Numbered from the stretch's first letter, positions 44,509 through 56,513 are shown. The stretch is 64,000 nt of DNA from Escallonia rubra (GCA_033065855.1 JAVXUO010002609.1:1-64000), one strand, 5' to 3'. Translations and numbers: made by a program. Notes: generated by a model from the letters alone, not told the origin.

Positions 44509-47500
44509 ATGAACAACCCTTCTTCTGTTCACTCTCAAGAAGCCAATTCCAGATCTGAAGGCGTCGAAGGAGAACCTACACCGGAAAAAAAACCCACCTC
44601 TGGCTGCCAAAGATCCATTCTAAACACGACAAAGTCGCCGTCGGTACCCGCTGTATCCGAAACAAGCACTCACCATTCCGTAGTCGGGGAGAACGGCGTC
44701 TCCTCTCCTGCCCAGCTCCTCAAGGTACGACCATCTCTCTATCTTTTAATTTCTCTTTTGTTGGATCTTCATATGAAAGATCTTGGACATCTGAGCGACT
44801 TCCCGAGTATTGAGGTAGTTGGTCACGACGTGCTAATGCGACTATGGCTGGTTGAGGTGCCGCGACCGTTCTTCACTTCAGCCCGACAGGCTCCTCAAGG
44901 TCATAGCCCATGTCCTTCGCTTCTTTGCAATCGGTGACGTTGCCACCACCTGTGTTGCAAAGCAGTATGATGTGCAACCAAGAAATAAACCATACAGTAG
45001 ATAAGACTACCAACATATCGATTACGTTTTTCTTTTAATTAACTTTTTGACAGGAGGAGAGGAAAGAAAGCGTGCCCTAGGATTACAGTTATATAGAAAG
45101 GAACCAAAGAACTAGAAAATGGAGAAACAAAGACCGTCAGACGGAATTGGATCACACGAATTATGCGCATCATATCCCACTGATAGTGGATCACATGAAT
45201 TATGCTTATCATATCCCACTGATAGTGGATCACGAGTTTTATGGCTTAGAGTTAGGGATTAATTGATTCTTCTTGTGTATATAAATACATGATCTTCTCA
45301 ATGTAAAGACACACAGAAAACATTAAGTCAATTCTCTCTTTATGTCTTCATTTATCTCTTCTCTTTATTTTCTTAAGATGGTATCAGAGCCATCCTTCTA
45401 AGTATTTGTTTTCATTCCAAATCTTCAATCATTCCAAACCTTCAAACACCAGCAACATCAATTTCAGCATGGATCCATCAAATTCATATTTTATTCATCA
45501 TTCAGATCATCCTGGTCACTTGCTCGTACCCATCAAATTAAATGGAGCCAATTATTCATCTTGGAGTAAATCCATGATTCATGCTCTCACAGCCAAAAAC
45601 AAAATTGGCTTCATCAATGGATCCATTGAGCAACCTTCAGAAAAAGATCAGCCAACATAATACGCTTTATGGAACCAGTGCAACAACATGATTTTATCAT
45701 GGCTTACTCACTCGGTAGAACCGGATCTAGCCAAAGGAGTCATTCATGCAAAGACCGCCTATCAAGTGTGGGAAGATTTCAAGGACCAGTTTTCACAAAA
45801 GAATGCGCCAGCTATCTACCAGATTCAAAAATCATTGGCTTCCTTTTCACAAGGTACCATGACTGTCTCAACTTATTTCACGAAACTCAAAGGCCTTTGG
45901 GACGAGTTAGATACATATCGAGCACTTCCCACATGTAACCAGATGAAAGCACATGATGAGCAAAGAGAAGAAGACCGTTTAATGCAATTTCTCATGGGTC
46001 TCCACGACACTTACAATGTTGTACGTACAAATATCCTCATGATGTCGCCACTGCCTAATGTACGACAAGCCTATTCCCTTGTTATTCAAGAGGAAACACA
46101 GCGACAAATGACACCAGAATCAATTGAAATTTTTTCCATCGCGGCTGCAATTCAGAGACGTGGAAATAATTTTTCAAATAAATCTAAAGACAAGAATTGC
46201 GAGCATTGCAATAGAGAAGGTCATACAGTTGAAAGTTGTCGCACTCTGAAATTTCATTGTAAGTATTGTGATAGAAAAGGTCATACAGAGGACAGATGCA
46301 AATTTAAAAATGGGACATGGGTTTCCAACAACACAGGAGGCCAAGGTAATCGACACAACACTTCACAACAGCGGCAACGTGGGTTTCAAGGAAATGCATT
46401 TCATGTTGCGAATACAACAGATTCTTCTCAATCTACACATGGGGTCCATTCGCAAGACACCAATAGTTCACCCGGGCTTTCCACAGATCAACTTCAACAA
46501 CTTGCTCATGCCTTGTCTATGATGACTCAAAATCAAAAGTCTCCTGGTAATAGCGATGCTTATGCAAATGCTGCAGGTCTGTCTCTTTTTCAAAATGCTT
46601 TAATTAATTCTGTATTTACTAAGCCTTGGATTTTGGATAGCGGAGCTACTGATCATATTACTTCCGATCCTACGCTTTTCACTCAAAAAAATTCCTCATC
46701 AATACCCTCTGTCAGTTTGCCCACGGGGTCATCCGCCTCAATCAATTCCATTGGCACCATACCATTTAACTCAAATATCACATTAGACAACGTTTTATGT
46801 GTTCCTTCTTTTCGTTTAAATTTGATGTCTGTTAGCAAACTCACCAATGATTTAAATTGTTGTGCCATTTTGTTTCCTTCCTTTTGTGCTTTGCAGGACT
46901 TGGCTACGGGGAAGATGATTGGCTCGGGTAAGCAGCGTGGTGGTCTCTATTACATGTCCCCAATACAACAGGCACCTGTTTCTCATCAAGTTTCACAACC
47001 CTCAAATTTGTGGCACATGCGTTTGGGACATCCATCACCATTTCGTCTAAGATTAATTGCTCCATTATTGCCTTCTCATAATATTCGTTTCGATAATAAT
47101 TGTGTTGTTTGTCCTATGGCTAAACAGACCAGACTTCCATTTCCTTCAAGTACTATATCAACTCGTGCTCCATTTGATTTGTTGCATTGTGATATATGGG
47201 GTCCACACAAAGTACCCACTCATTTAGGGGCTCATTTTTTTCTTACAATTGTGGATGATTTTACAAGGTGCACATGGTTATTTCTTATGCATTACAAGTC
47301 AGAAACTCAAAAATTTTTACAGTCTTCTATTGCATTTGCTAAAACTCAATTCCATGCCTCGGTTAAAGCAATCAGAGTAGATAATGGTAAAGAATTCTTG
47401 TCCATGCAAATTTTTTTTTCACTCTTATGGTATTGAATATCAACACACTTGTGTTTCAACTCCACAACAAAATGGGGTAGTTGAACGCAAGCATCGCCAT

Positions 47501-50500
47501 ATTCTAACTGTAGCACGTGCACTACGCTTTCAATCTCACTTGCCCCTTACCTTTTGGGGAGAATGTGTATTGACTGCGGTCTATCTTATCAACCGATTGC
47601 CAACCCCATTGTTATCTTCCAAGTCACCTTTTGAATTATTGTACAATCATCCACCATCATTTGATCACTTGAAAGTCTTTGGTTGTCTGTGTTACGCAAC
47701 TGTTGTTCATCCCACATATAAATTTGATTCCCGTGCCAAACGTTGCGTATTTGTTGGGTATCCTACTGGTCAAAAAGGTTTCAAACTTTTTGATTTGACA
47801 ACTAAAACATTTTTTGTTAGTCGTGATGTCAAATTTTCTGAAACTATCTTTCCTTTCATGTCGGCTACACATCCAACTTCCACATTGCCATATATTTCTC
47901 CCGACTTCATGGAAAATTGGCAATCTTCACCATCCTTACCCACAAACATCCCATCTTCCCAACTTCAACCCACTGAGCCAACAACCATACAAGAATCTAC
48001 CTCTTCCATACAATCTCCCTTAGCTGAACCAACGGCCGCAGAGGATATTTCTCCCAATCCTACCCAGCCTCTTACATCCTCGCCTCCAGCCCAATCCACT
48101 GAACTTATTTCAACCTCTTCAGATTCTATCATTCCTTCCTCTCCTGCCCCGCGCCAATCCCTTCGGCCCAAGCAACCTCCAGCATGGCATAGAGACTACA
48201 TACTGTCAGCACAAGTCAATCATCCTTCCACAGTGCCAAGTTCTACGCCAGGTACTCGCTATCCTCTTTATCACTTTCTTTCCTACTATCGTATCTCTTC
48301 TGCCCATTGTACCTTTTTAGCCAACATTACATGTCATACCGAGCCTCAGTCATATGCTCAGGCTATCCTTGATCCACATTGGCAACAAGCAATGAATGCA
48401 GAATTAGAAGCATTGCAACAAAATAAGACTTGGAGTTTGGTTCAACTTCCTGATGGTCATAAACCTATTGGCTGTAAATGGGTTTATAAAACCAAGTACA
48501 GATCTGATGGCACAGTTGAGCGTTATAAGGCTCGCCTTGTCGCAAAGGGATATACTCAAGTTGAGGGAATCGATTATCAGGAAACATTTTCTCCTACAGC
48601 GAAACTCACTACACTTCGTTGTCTTCTCACTATTATTTCTGTTCGGCATTGGTTCGCCTACCAATTAGATGTTCAAAATGCTTTTCTTCATGGTGACTTG
48701 CAAGAAGAAGTGTATATGGAACCTCCACCTGGTCTTCGCCGACAGGGGGAGAACATTGTATGTCGGCTCCACAAATCCCTTTATGGCCTCAAACAAGCAT
48801 CAAGAAATTGGTTTCTCACATTTTCAGCGACTATTCAGAGGGCAGGTTATCAACAATCAAAGGCTGATTATTCTCTTTTCACCAAAGCTAAAGGTACTTC
48901 ATTCACTGCGATCCTCATCTATGTTGACGATATACTTCTCACTGGAAATGATCTTCAAGAAATTGAACGTCTCAAAAAATTTCTTCTCAAACGCTTCCGC
49001 ATCAAAGATCTTGGAGACTTAAAATACTTTTTGGGTATTGAATTCTCTCGTTCAAAGAAAGGCATTTTCATGTCTCAGAGAAAATATGCAGTCGATATTT
49101 TACAAGATTCAGGACTTCTAGGTGTACGTCCTGACAAATTTCCAATGGAACAAAATTTGAAGCTCACTCCTACAGATGGAATTTTACTGAGTGATCAAAC
49201 TAAATATCGAAGACTAGTTGGCAGACTGATTTAGCTTACCGTCACAAGGCCCGACATAGTCTATTTTGTTCGAACACTAAGTCAATTCATGCATGAGCCT
49301 CGTAAACCTCATTGGGATGCAGCCATACGAATCCTTAAATACATCAAAGGTAATCCTGGTCAAGGTTTACTATTTCCTTCCACAAACAATCTTGCTTTGA
49401 AAGCCTTTTGTGATTCAGATTGGGGAGGTTGTCGTACCACAAGGAGGTCAGTCACGGGATATTGCATTTTCCTTGGAAATTCTCTTGTCTCATGGAAATC
49501 CAAGAAACAAGCTAATGTTTCTAGATCATCAGCAGAAGCAGAATATCGAGCTATGGCAAATACATGTTTAGAGCTAACGTGGCTACGTTATATTCTACAA
49601 GATCTAAGAGTTCCACAGGTAGCTCCCACACAATTATTTTGTGACAACCAAGCAGCTTTGCATATTGCAGCGAATCCTGTTTTTCATGAGCGCACAAAGC
49701 ACATTGAAATAGATTGTCACATTGTTCGAGAAAAACTACAAGCTGGAATGATCAAACCGTCATATGTGCCTACCCGCTTTCAGTTAGCAGATGTCTTCAC
49801 AAAAGCATTGGGAAAAGATCAATTCGAGACATTACGTAACAAGTTGGGACTTCATGATATTCACTCTCCAACTTGAGGGGGAGTGTTAAGGAATTGGATC
49901 ACACGAATTATGCGCATCATATCCCACTGATAGTGGATCACATGAATTATGCTTATCATATCCCACTGATAGTGGATCACGGGTTTTATGGCTTAGAGTT
50001 AGGGATTAATTGATTCTTCTTGTGTATATAAATACATGCTCTTCTCAATGTAAAGACACACAGAAAACATTCAGTCAATTCTCTCTTTATGTCTTCATTT
50101 ATGTCTTCTCTTTATTTTCTTAAGAGAAGGCGTCGAAGGAGAACCTACACCGAAAAAAAAACCCACCTCTGGCTGCCAAAGATCCATTCTAAACACAACA
50201 AAGTCGCCGTCGGTACCCGCCGTATCCGAAACAAGCACTCACCATTCCGTAGTCGGGGAGAACGGCGTCTCCTCTCCTGCCCAGCTCCTCAAGGTACGAC
50301 CATCTCTCTCTCTTTTAATTTCTCTTTTGTTGGATCTCCATATGAAAGATCTTGGACATCTGAGTGACTTCCCGAGTATTGAGGTAGTTGGTCACGACGT
50401 GCTAATGCGACTATGGCTGGTTGAGGTGCCGCGACCGTTCTTCACTTCAGCCCGACAGGCTCCTCAAGGTCATAGCCCATGTCGTTCGCTTCTTTGCAAT

Positions 50501-50939
50501 CGGTGACGTTGCCACCACCTGTGTTGCAAAGCAGTATGATGTGCAACCAAGAAATAAACCATACAGTAGATAAGACTACCAACATATCGATTACGTTTTT
50601 CTTCTAATTAACTTTTTGACAGGAGGAGAGGAAAGAAAGCGTGCCCTAGGATTACAGTTATATAGAAAGGAACCAAAGAACTAGAAAATGGAGAAACAAA
50701 GACCGTCAGACTCCATCCTTTTTTGGCTTTCTGATGCAGTTCATTAAAGGATCTAGGAAACTGAAAACGCCAAATTAAAAGAACTTGAAAATTGGCTCGA
50801 CTTCAAGGCGCAGCTGATTGGGGAAATCGAAGGTCGAATTGCATTATCGAATCATTCTTTTTGTTTATATGGTAGTAGTAGTTGGTCAATGCTGGTTATG
50901 TTTTTCTTGTGTTTTACTATGCCTAGGATGTTTTTGTAA
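44509..50939 (+). CDS. Unknown small coiled-coil protein gene, split by Copia
   Basis: I do not recognise the family. Exon 1 (44509-44724; starts [15 protein letters not shown], ends SSPAQLLK) stops at a GTACGA donor in phase 0. A fitting exon lies at 50757-50939 (acceptor TCTAG), reading [28 protein letters not shown] and a hydrophobic C-terminus before TAA. Joined, they give about 133 residues: a Ser/Glu-rich head and a coiled coil. The 6-kb intron now contains the Copia element and a 586-bp duplication that includes the last 56 codons of exon 1, so splicing could use either donor copy. The exon pairing is inferred from phase and coiled-coil continuity; it needs transcript support. Confidence 0.45.
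44557..45142 (+). repeat. 586-bp host duplication, left copy
   Basis: Starts GAAGGCGTCGAAGG inside exon 1 of the small host gene and ends GACCGTCAGAC where the Copia 5' LTR begins. It is repeated at 50126-50711 with the same length and about eight differences in the stretches compared. Confidence 0.93.
45143..45378 (+). repeat. Copia 5' LTR, lacking first 6 nt
   Basis: Includes two CCCACTGATAGTGGATCAC blocks and a TATATAAATACAT core promoter near 45277. Relative to the 3' LTR (242 bp) it is 236 bp, the difference being the missing TGTTAA start. Confidence 0.9.
45379..45390 (+). promoter_or_regulatory. Primer-binding site, initiator tRNA-Met
   Basis: TGGTATCAGAGC directly after the 5' LTR is complementary to the 3' end of plant initiator methionine tRNA, the usual primer of Copia reverse transcription. 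Confidence 0.85.
45469..49876 (+). pseudogene. Copia Gag-Pol polyprotein, three lesions
   Basis: Single Gag-Pol frame from the ATG at 45469 ([20 protein letters not shown]). Domains in order: Gag (UBN2 type), two CCHC knuckles ([14 protein letters not shown] and [14 protein letters not shown]), protease ([11 protein letters not shown]), GAG-pre-integrase ([10 protein letters not shown]), integrase core, reverse transcriptase with [11 protein letters not shown], and RNase H ending [14 protein letters not shown]. Three lesions: an in-frame TAA at 45658-45660, a one-base shift in the T run near 47410-47418 within the integrase, and a TAG at 49232-49234 between reverse transcriptase and RNase H. 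The rest is well preserved, which fits a fairly recent insertion. It cannot make the full polyprotein. Confidence 0.92.
49884..50125 (+). repeat. Copia 3' LTR
   Basis: A full 242-bp LTR starting TGTTAAGGAATTGG and ending TTTTCTTAAGA, directly after the purine tract. The next bases (GAAGGCGTCG) are the start of the second 586-bp host copy. Confidence 0.9.
50126..50711 (+). repeat. 586-bp host duplication, right copy
   Basis: Same 586 bp as 44557-45142. It includes a 5'-truncated copy of exon 1 (50126-50293, ending at the same GTACGA donor) and the first part of the intron. After it the host intron continues (TCCATCC...) to the exon at 50757. Confidence 0.93.
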
Positions 50940-50974
50940 TCTTCATTCCTAGGTCTATACTTAACCAAGCGGTA

Positions 50975-51055
50975 GATTCTTTGTGCGTCGATTCTTTGTG
51001 TTGTGGTGCATCGATTCTTTGTGTTGTGGTGCATCGATTCTTTGTGTTGTGTTGG
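50975..51055. repeat. 23-bp minisatellite, about 3.5 units
   Basis: Unit TCGATTCTTTGTGTTGTGGTGCA repeated in tandem at 50988-51010, 51011-51033 and partly 51034-51053, with a diverged unit before. It lies just 3' of the small host gene. Confidence 0.9.
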
Positions 51056-51504
51056 GCAATTTTACATGGATGTTTGTGTTGAAGAGATTATTCGTAGCGG
51101 TAGTAAGGATGGGTCATTCACATTATTCTGAAGTCTGAACCCATTTCTCTATGATTTTGCTTTCTTGAACCATCCAGAAACTTTGCTCATAAGATTACAG
51201 TAGCGAATTAGAGACTCAAACGGAAAGGATTATGAGTAATGGGCTTGGGTATGAATCAACTTCACATAAGAGTCATCCTATATGAGAAATGATATTAGCA
51301 ATCAAATTGCAACAAGTAAATCTACACTCGGAGAACTTTTAGTATGCTTGAGTCTATTACAGGATTGGTTTTTCCATTTACAGAAACACTACTTTTCCAC
51401 CCAACAAGGGATTCTCTGCAATATAATGTCATGACTATTGCCTTTTATATTGTTCATATCATATACAATGGTGGGGAAAAAGACTGGGTAATGTTAGTTG
51501 TAAG
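51056..51504. other. Intergenic, no gene recognised
   Basis: No supported frame. This is where the 5' part of a Harbinger nuclease gene would be expected, but no matching exons were seen. Confidence 0.4.
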
Positions 51505-52273
51505 TGTATCACTTTGTGGCTGCCGTTGTACCCAAGTCGAAGATGAATGCATCTCGTTCAAGGAAAGGGAATATATCCCAGAACGTGATGGCCGCCTGTA
51601 ACTTCAACATGATGTTCACATTTGTCCATGTGGGATGGGAAGGAAGTGCAAATGATTCAAGGGTTCATGCTGAAGTCATCACATCACCAGATGTTGATTT
51701 CCCCCGGCCCCCTCCGAGTAAGTAAATGAGTTACAGCTTCATGATTGTATTTTCATTAGTAATTTGAAACTCAAAAATTTTATTTTGAGTTTGATACACC
51801 GATGTTGGTTTGCAGATAAGTACTATGTGGTGGATAGTGGATACAGTAATGTGGATGGTTATTTAGCCCCATATCGTGGCGAGCGCTACCACCTTCACGA
51901 CTTTGATGGACCAAGGAATGCACCTAGAGGACCTACGGAAATGTTTAACTACAAACACGCATCTTTGCGTAATGTTATTGAACGATGCTTTGGAGTTCTG
52001 AAGGCCAGGTTCTCAATTTTAAGGTTAATGTCGAACTACAACCTGACCAGGCAAAATAGTATCGTCAACGCTTATTTTATTTTGCACAACTTCATTCGTC
52101 TAAATACGCCAGACGACCTTCTCTTCAACGCGTTCATGGCAGAAGGAATTCGAGTACATGGAGATGAGGCATCTGTTTTTGAAACTACCGACCTGACCAG
52201 GCAAAATAGTATCGTCAACGCTTATGGAGGGATGGGTTGGCGAATCATATATGGAGGGATGGGTTGCAACTAA
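51505..52273 (+). pseudogene. PIF/Harbinger nuclease (HARBI1-like), truncated
   Basis: Two exons (about 51505-51717 and 51816-52273; donor GTAAGT, acceptor TTGCAG) encode the C-terminal half of a DDE_Tnp_4 nuclease: SRKGNISQNVMAAC, GWEGSANDSRV, YYVVDSGYSN (second catalytic Asp) and NVIERCFGVLKARF (catalytic Glu). The first catalytic Asp (usually within DGTH) is absent: HFVAAVVPK stands where that motif should lead in, and no upstream exon was found. The C-terminus carries a 35-bp internal duplication (LTRQNSIVNAY read twice) and then a short unrelated tail. It is a relic of the transposase or of a domesticated copy. Confidence 0.72.
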
Positions 52274-53985
52274 TAATAGTCGCCGCCGTAGGTGATTGTT
52301 GGTTTGCATTTCTTGAATTGTTCGTCAATGTACTATGACAATGCTATTTAAACTTGGATTTTTTTCTTGCTCTTTAACAATTTATGTATAAGGTTTTTAT
52401 TCATGGCCTTGTGTGTCACGCTTCTGCGGTAAATTAATTTATTATATGCACGTTGTAATATGCTTATCAACACGATGATAAACTTATTAAAAGTTCTTTT
52501 CTATTTGTTTCCCATATTTACATTCTTTTAGTGTACAAATAGTGTAGGGTTAAAATGGGAAGATTTGTGTACAAATAGTGTAGAAAAAATTAAACATACA
52601 GGATTGGTTCAGAAAAAGTTGGTGAAAACAAAAATCAAAATTGTAAACATACAGAAAAAACTGAAAAAATAGATACGGAATAAAGTAAAAATACACAATA
52701 CGATTTTAGAACTGAATATTAAATTCTGGAAAACAAACCCCTTATAATAAGAATTTATAGCCGATGTGTGAGACACGCCATAAAATAATAAATATCTTAT
52801 TGCACTTCATTTTCCTTCGTCAAATTCGTCCCGTGCCTCAAATAATTTAGTTAGAAACTGACTGTATTTGATAAACTAAAACGTTTTACATGGTTTCGTT
52901 ATAATAAGTAGAGGTCTTTTGGAATCCTTCTCCACCGACTCTTTCACTATTAACTAAAGAAAAAAGGGCAAAGAAAATCTGTGTGTCACCACAGACAATT
53001 TGTGTGTGATGCACACACCAAGAGGTAGCGTATACTGAAAGGTGCACACCAAGCGGCAGCGTTTATTGGAAGGAAATCAACTTCTTGTGATCGACGCCAG
53101 CGAACTTCATCTTCTTCCACCACTGATGGCTCATTTTCTTCTCTTTTTCGTTAAACATATCGCAACTAAAACCATTAGCCAAACTCATCAACCACTGCCA
53201 TACATTGTTGGGCAAATATGTGATGAAGGAATCCATATTTATCGAAGAAGAGAACAATAACCCTATTTACCTTGCTGATTGCACCAATAGTCAAAATTTC
53301 TTCACCAGATTTTGAAAAAGAAGAAGAAGAACGGTAGGGATAGGGAAACCACGACCACACATGATAGCCGCCAAAGGTGTTTCGGACATCGGCGGTGGTC
53401 GAATTAGACAAACATCCTAATTTTGCGGTAAAAACCGTGCAAAGTCTTGCACATACAAGCTTATACCGGGCTCAGGCAAATGCTACTGCCCAAACAATGT
53501 GTGGCTGGGAAAACTCGTGGGTATGTTGATGAATGTTCAGTGCAATTTTGGGTTAGGTGTAATATTTCCACAATTGCCGTTTTTCTCTAAATCATGGCAC
53601 CTTGCAAAGCAAGGGCATATTTGTCATACTAACATGCACCACATATTACTTACCAGGAGTGACACACATATCTGTTTTTCCAAAGAAAAAATGACTCTTT
53701 CTCTATATAAATATGTAGAATAAGACAGCTTTGACACCTCACACACTACAAACACTCAACTGAGCTCGTGACAATAATTTTTTGATCGCCATTGCTATTG
53801 TTTATTGACGTGTTCTAACATAGTTTCTTACTTGGAAAATGATAACTCTCCTTCCGTTTTAGTCAATTATTGTAGTATTTTTCTTACCAGTGCCAAAAGT
53901 AATTTTTGTAATACGAGACGTAATTTTATTTTCTTATATTTTTGGCACAACAACCAACGCACAAATTGGAGTATAAATAGAGTAT
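52274..53985. other. Intergenic, no gene recognised
   Basis: AT-rich sequence with short open frames lacking domains. Near 53010-53060 two similar blocks (CACACACCAAGAGGTAGCG and CACACCAAGCGGCAGCG) repeat. No element ends identified. Confidence 0.4.
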
Positions 53986-54262
53986 ATGGACCCGGCCAAC
54001 TCCAATCCATCAACAATCCCCTTTGAGGATCTTCATGGGTATGCTCCTGAGCCACTCAATTTGCAGCAACTAGAAGTCACTGATGATGACGCTATGGACA
54101 TAAACTTCATGGAACAAAGGCAAGTGTTGCGCTTACTCAAAGACGACTTGGCAGTTGCCCAAGCAAGATAGCCAGTCAGCAAAAATATGCCAATCAGCGA
54201 AGGACAGGAGGCACTTACAGATTGGGGACCTGGTCTGTCTAAGGCTATAACCATAACCATCC
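53986..54262 (+). pseudogene. Ty3/gypsy integrase C-terminal fragment
   Basis: Reads TIPFEDLHGYAPEPLNLQQ, then QVLRLLKDDLAVAQAR, matching the C-terminal linker of plant gypsy integrases, and continues in other frames with YADQRR-like and GDLV-like pieces. It is closely similar to the relic at 43710-43860, so both come from one family. It begins and ends abruptly. Confidence 0.55.
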
Positions 54263-54265
54263 CGA

Positions 54266-54480
54266 CGCTTTAGAAAATGTCATAAATAAGTTCTAAATTG
54301 CGACACTTTCACGGTAATGTCACAAATTTATCGACATAATTATATTTGTGTCGCAAACTTGCTGACGCTTTTTTACGTGTCGCAAACTTAGTGTCGCTTT
54401 TTATGCTTGCGACATTAACTATGCGACATTCATCTATGTGTCACTAAATAGTGACACTTAAAATAAAACGTCATCAAAAT
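54266..54480. repeat. GTGTCGC-rich subterminal-like cluster
   Basis: Many short GTGTCGCAAACTT / GCGACATT / GTGACACTT words in both orientations, as at the ends of CACTA-type elements of a different family from those at 25.9 and 56.0 kb. No clear terminus was found. Confidence 0.4.
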
Positions 54481-54730
54481 TGGTTACTAAACGAGTTGGT
54501 ATCATGAACCGCACCTATGCGGCATAGGGTAAACGTCGGAAACTCAGAAAAATGAAGTTCTCTGCTTCGATTGCTGAACAATGGAAACCACCCCACCCCC
54601 GACACCCACACACCTAGACACACACCAATCTCGCCCTCTCCCTCTCTGAAAGCTGGATGTAGACACACACACACTAGGGGTGCAACTTGGGCTGGGTTAG
54701 AATGGGCTTTAACCAACCCAGCTCAGATAC
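54481..54730. other. Spacer, no gene recognised
   Basis: Short CA-rich stretches (near 54600 and 54660) and an inverted GGGCTGGGTT...AACCCAGC word near 54690-54722. Nothing coding. Confidence 0.4.
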
Positions 54731-56006
54731 GGACATATTTTTTTTGATAAACCAGAGAATTGCATAGATAAAAGGTGGTTACAGTGATAAACAAAACGAC
54801 AAAGGAAAGCAAAGTCACGACGCAAGCGTCATGAGGTACAGACAAAGCAGAAATAAAATAATACAAGTGACACCAAAATAACAAGGTCTTGCACCAAAGG
54901 GAAATAAAAAAGGATGAAGTCGAGAGAGAGATCTTATGGCAGCAAAATCTCATGCACCCAGTCCTGATATACGGATATCCGGGCATGACACGCAAAAGCT
55001 GCTAAAGATCTGGCCTCTTTTAGATGCAAGGCTGTAGTCCTGTCGATGCTGCAGTAATGAAGATCAGCTATAATATAACAGGTATCATATAGAATCGGTG
55101 CCACCTGAGCTGGGATATCGTCAGTGTCCGTCATCTGAGATAAGAGAAGCTTAGAATTAGTGAGAATTTTAATATGAAATAGATTCCGATGCTTTGCCCA
55201 TTCTACCACAGTAAGAACTCCCGTAGCCAGTGCAGATGATGGATCAGAGGCAGATTTGGAGATTGCTGCAGACCCGCACCTTTGATTAAGATGGTTAAAG
55301 CATGAGATGCCTACCCCTACTTTTAAAAGTTTTTGGTTGAAGCAGATAGCCATTTTCAATATAAGAGGATCTAAACGGTTGCAAGTGCATGGCGTCTCAT
55401 ATTTTTTAAGATCAAAGGGGAGGGGAAGCTGTGGAGTATTCAGTGTGTTAGTATTATCTGAGGGGAGAGAAAGTTTGTGGTAGGCTAAGTTGACTTTGCG
55501 GTGAAGATTTTGAATACTACGAGTTACGTCAACAGGCTTGAATTCAGTTTGACGGAAAATTTGATGATTGCGATGCGTCCAGATACCCCATAGGGTTGTA
55601 ATGATAGCCTGAGTGTTGTTCATATATGAGCTTTTGAGGATTGTGTGCTCAAGCCAAGCGATAAGCCATTCCCGAAGAGGGCTCCATACATTGTCAGATT
55701 TGATACCTGCAGGTCCTCCAAACCAAATAGGGGTCGAACTTTTGGACACGATAAGAAAAGATGATCAATAGTCTCCGGTGCATTGAGACATAGGGGGCAA
55801 GCTGCTGAGGCGGTGATATTGAAGCGCTGGAGTGCCGTGTGTAAAGGAAGGCGATCCCATAAGATTTGCCAGACAAGAAATTTCATTTTGTAGGGAACCG
55901 GTAGAGACCAAACGGCTTTCCAGAATTTAGATTCCAGAGACGGGAGAGATGTCAATTGTCCCAAACTACGGAGCTGGATTGTTTTTTGCGAAAAGAGTAA
56001 AGAATA
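54731..56006 (-). pseudogene. LINE 3' part (zf-RVT and RNase H), cut by CACTA
   Basis: On the minus strand from 56006 down: zinc-binding reverse transcriptase region (FWKAVWSLPVPYKMKFLVWQ, ILWDRLP, CPLCLNAPETIDHLFLSCP) and then an RNase H-like domain (GVGISCFNHLNQRCG, VEWAKHRNLFHIKILTNSK, CHARISVYQDW). The two parts are in different frames with an overlap near 55700-55745, so there is a one-base shift. The left edge has a short T run (54731-54739) that would be the A-tail of a minus-strand LINE. The zinc-binding part starts exactly at the CACTA end, so the reverse transcriptase half is predicted on the far side of the CACTA, beyond the window. Confidence 0.8.
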
Positions 56007-56400
56007 CACTACAAGAAAATATGCTTTTAGCGACGGGGAAATCCGTCGCTAAAAGCCCAAAATCCGTCACTAAAAGAATTAGCGACGGATTCACCGTCGC
56101 TAAATATCCCTCGTATAAAAGCCCGTCACTAATAGTTTAGCGACGGAATTTTTAAATCCGTCGCTAAATATGTCATTTTTACCGACGGATTTATTTTTCA
56201 TTAGCGACGGATATTCCGTCGCTAATTATATTTTTAGAATTTTAATTTATTTTCTTTTTTGTCAAATTAGCGACGGATTTGATATTTTGGCGACGGAATA
56301 TTCCGTCGCTAAAAAAACTTATTTAGCGACGGAATATTCCGTCGCTAAATAACTGATTGTAGGAATACTTTAGCGACGGAATAAATCCGTTTCCAAAAGT
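56007..56400. repeat. Subterminal repeats of large CACTA
   Basis: Close to twenty TTAGCGACGG / CCGTCGCTAA motifs, many in inverted pairs. In En/Spm these sites bind TNPA and set activity and methylation. Confidence 0.88.
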
Positions 56401-56513
56401 CAATTTTTTTTTGAATTTTTTTTTATTTTTCAATTACCCAGACATGTAATACAATTTTCAATTCTCAACAACAACGCGCAATAATCAATACAGAAAGAAA
56501 TATATATAATCAA

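Larger units (their letters stand above)
45143..50125 (+). mobile_element. Ty1/Copia LTR retrotransposon
   Basis: A 4,983-bp element. The 5' LTR is 45143-45378 and the 3' LTR 49884-50125; they differ at about four positions. The 5' LTR lacks exactly the first six bases (TGTTAA) seen in the 3' LTR. The primer-binding site TGGTATCAGAGC (initiator tRNA-Met) is at 45379-45390, and the polypurine tract GAGGGGGAG at 49875-49883. There is no 5-bp target duplication; the element instead lies between two 586-bp copies of host DNA. Orientation is plus, the same as the host gene. Confidence 0.92.
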
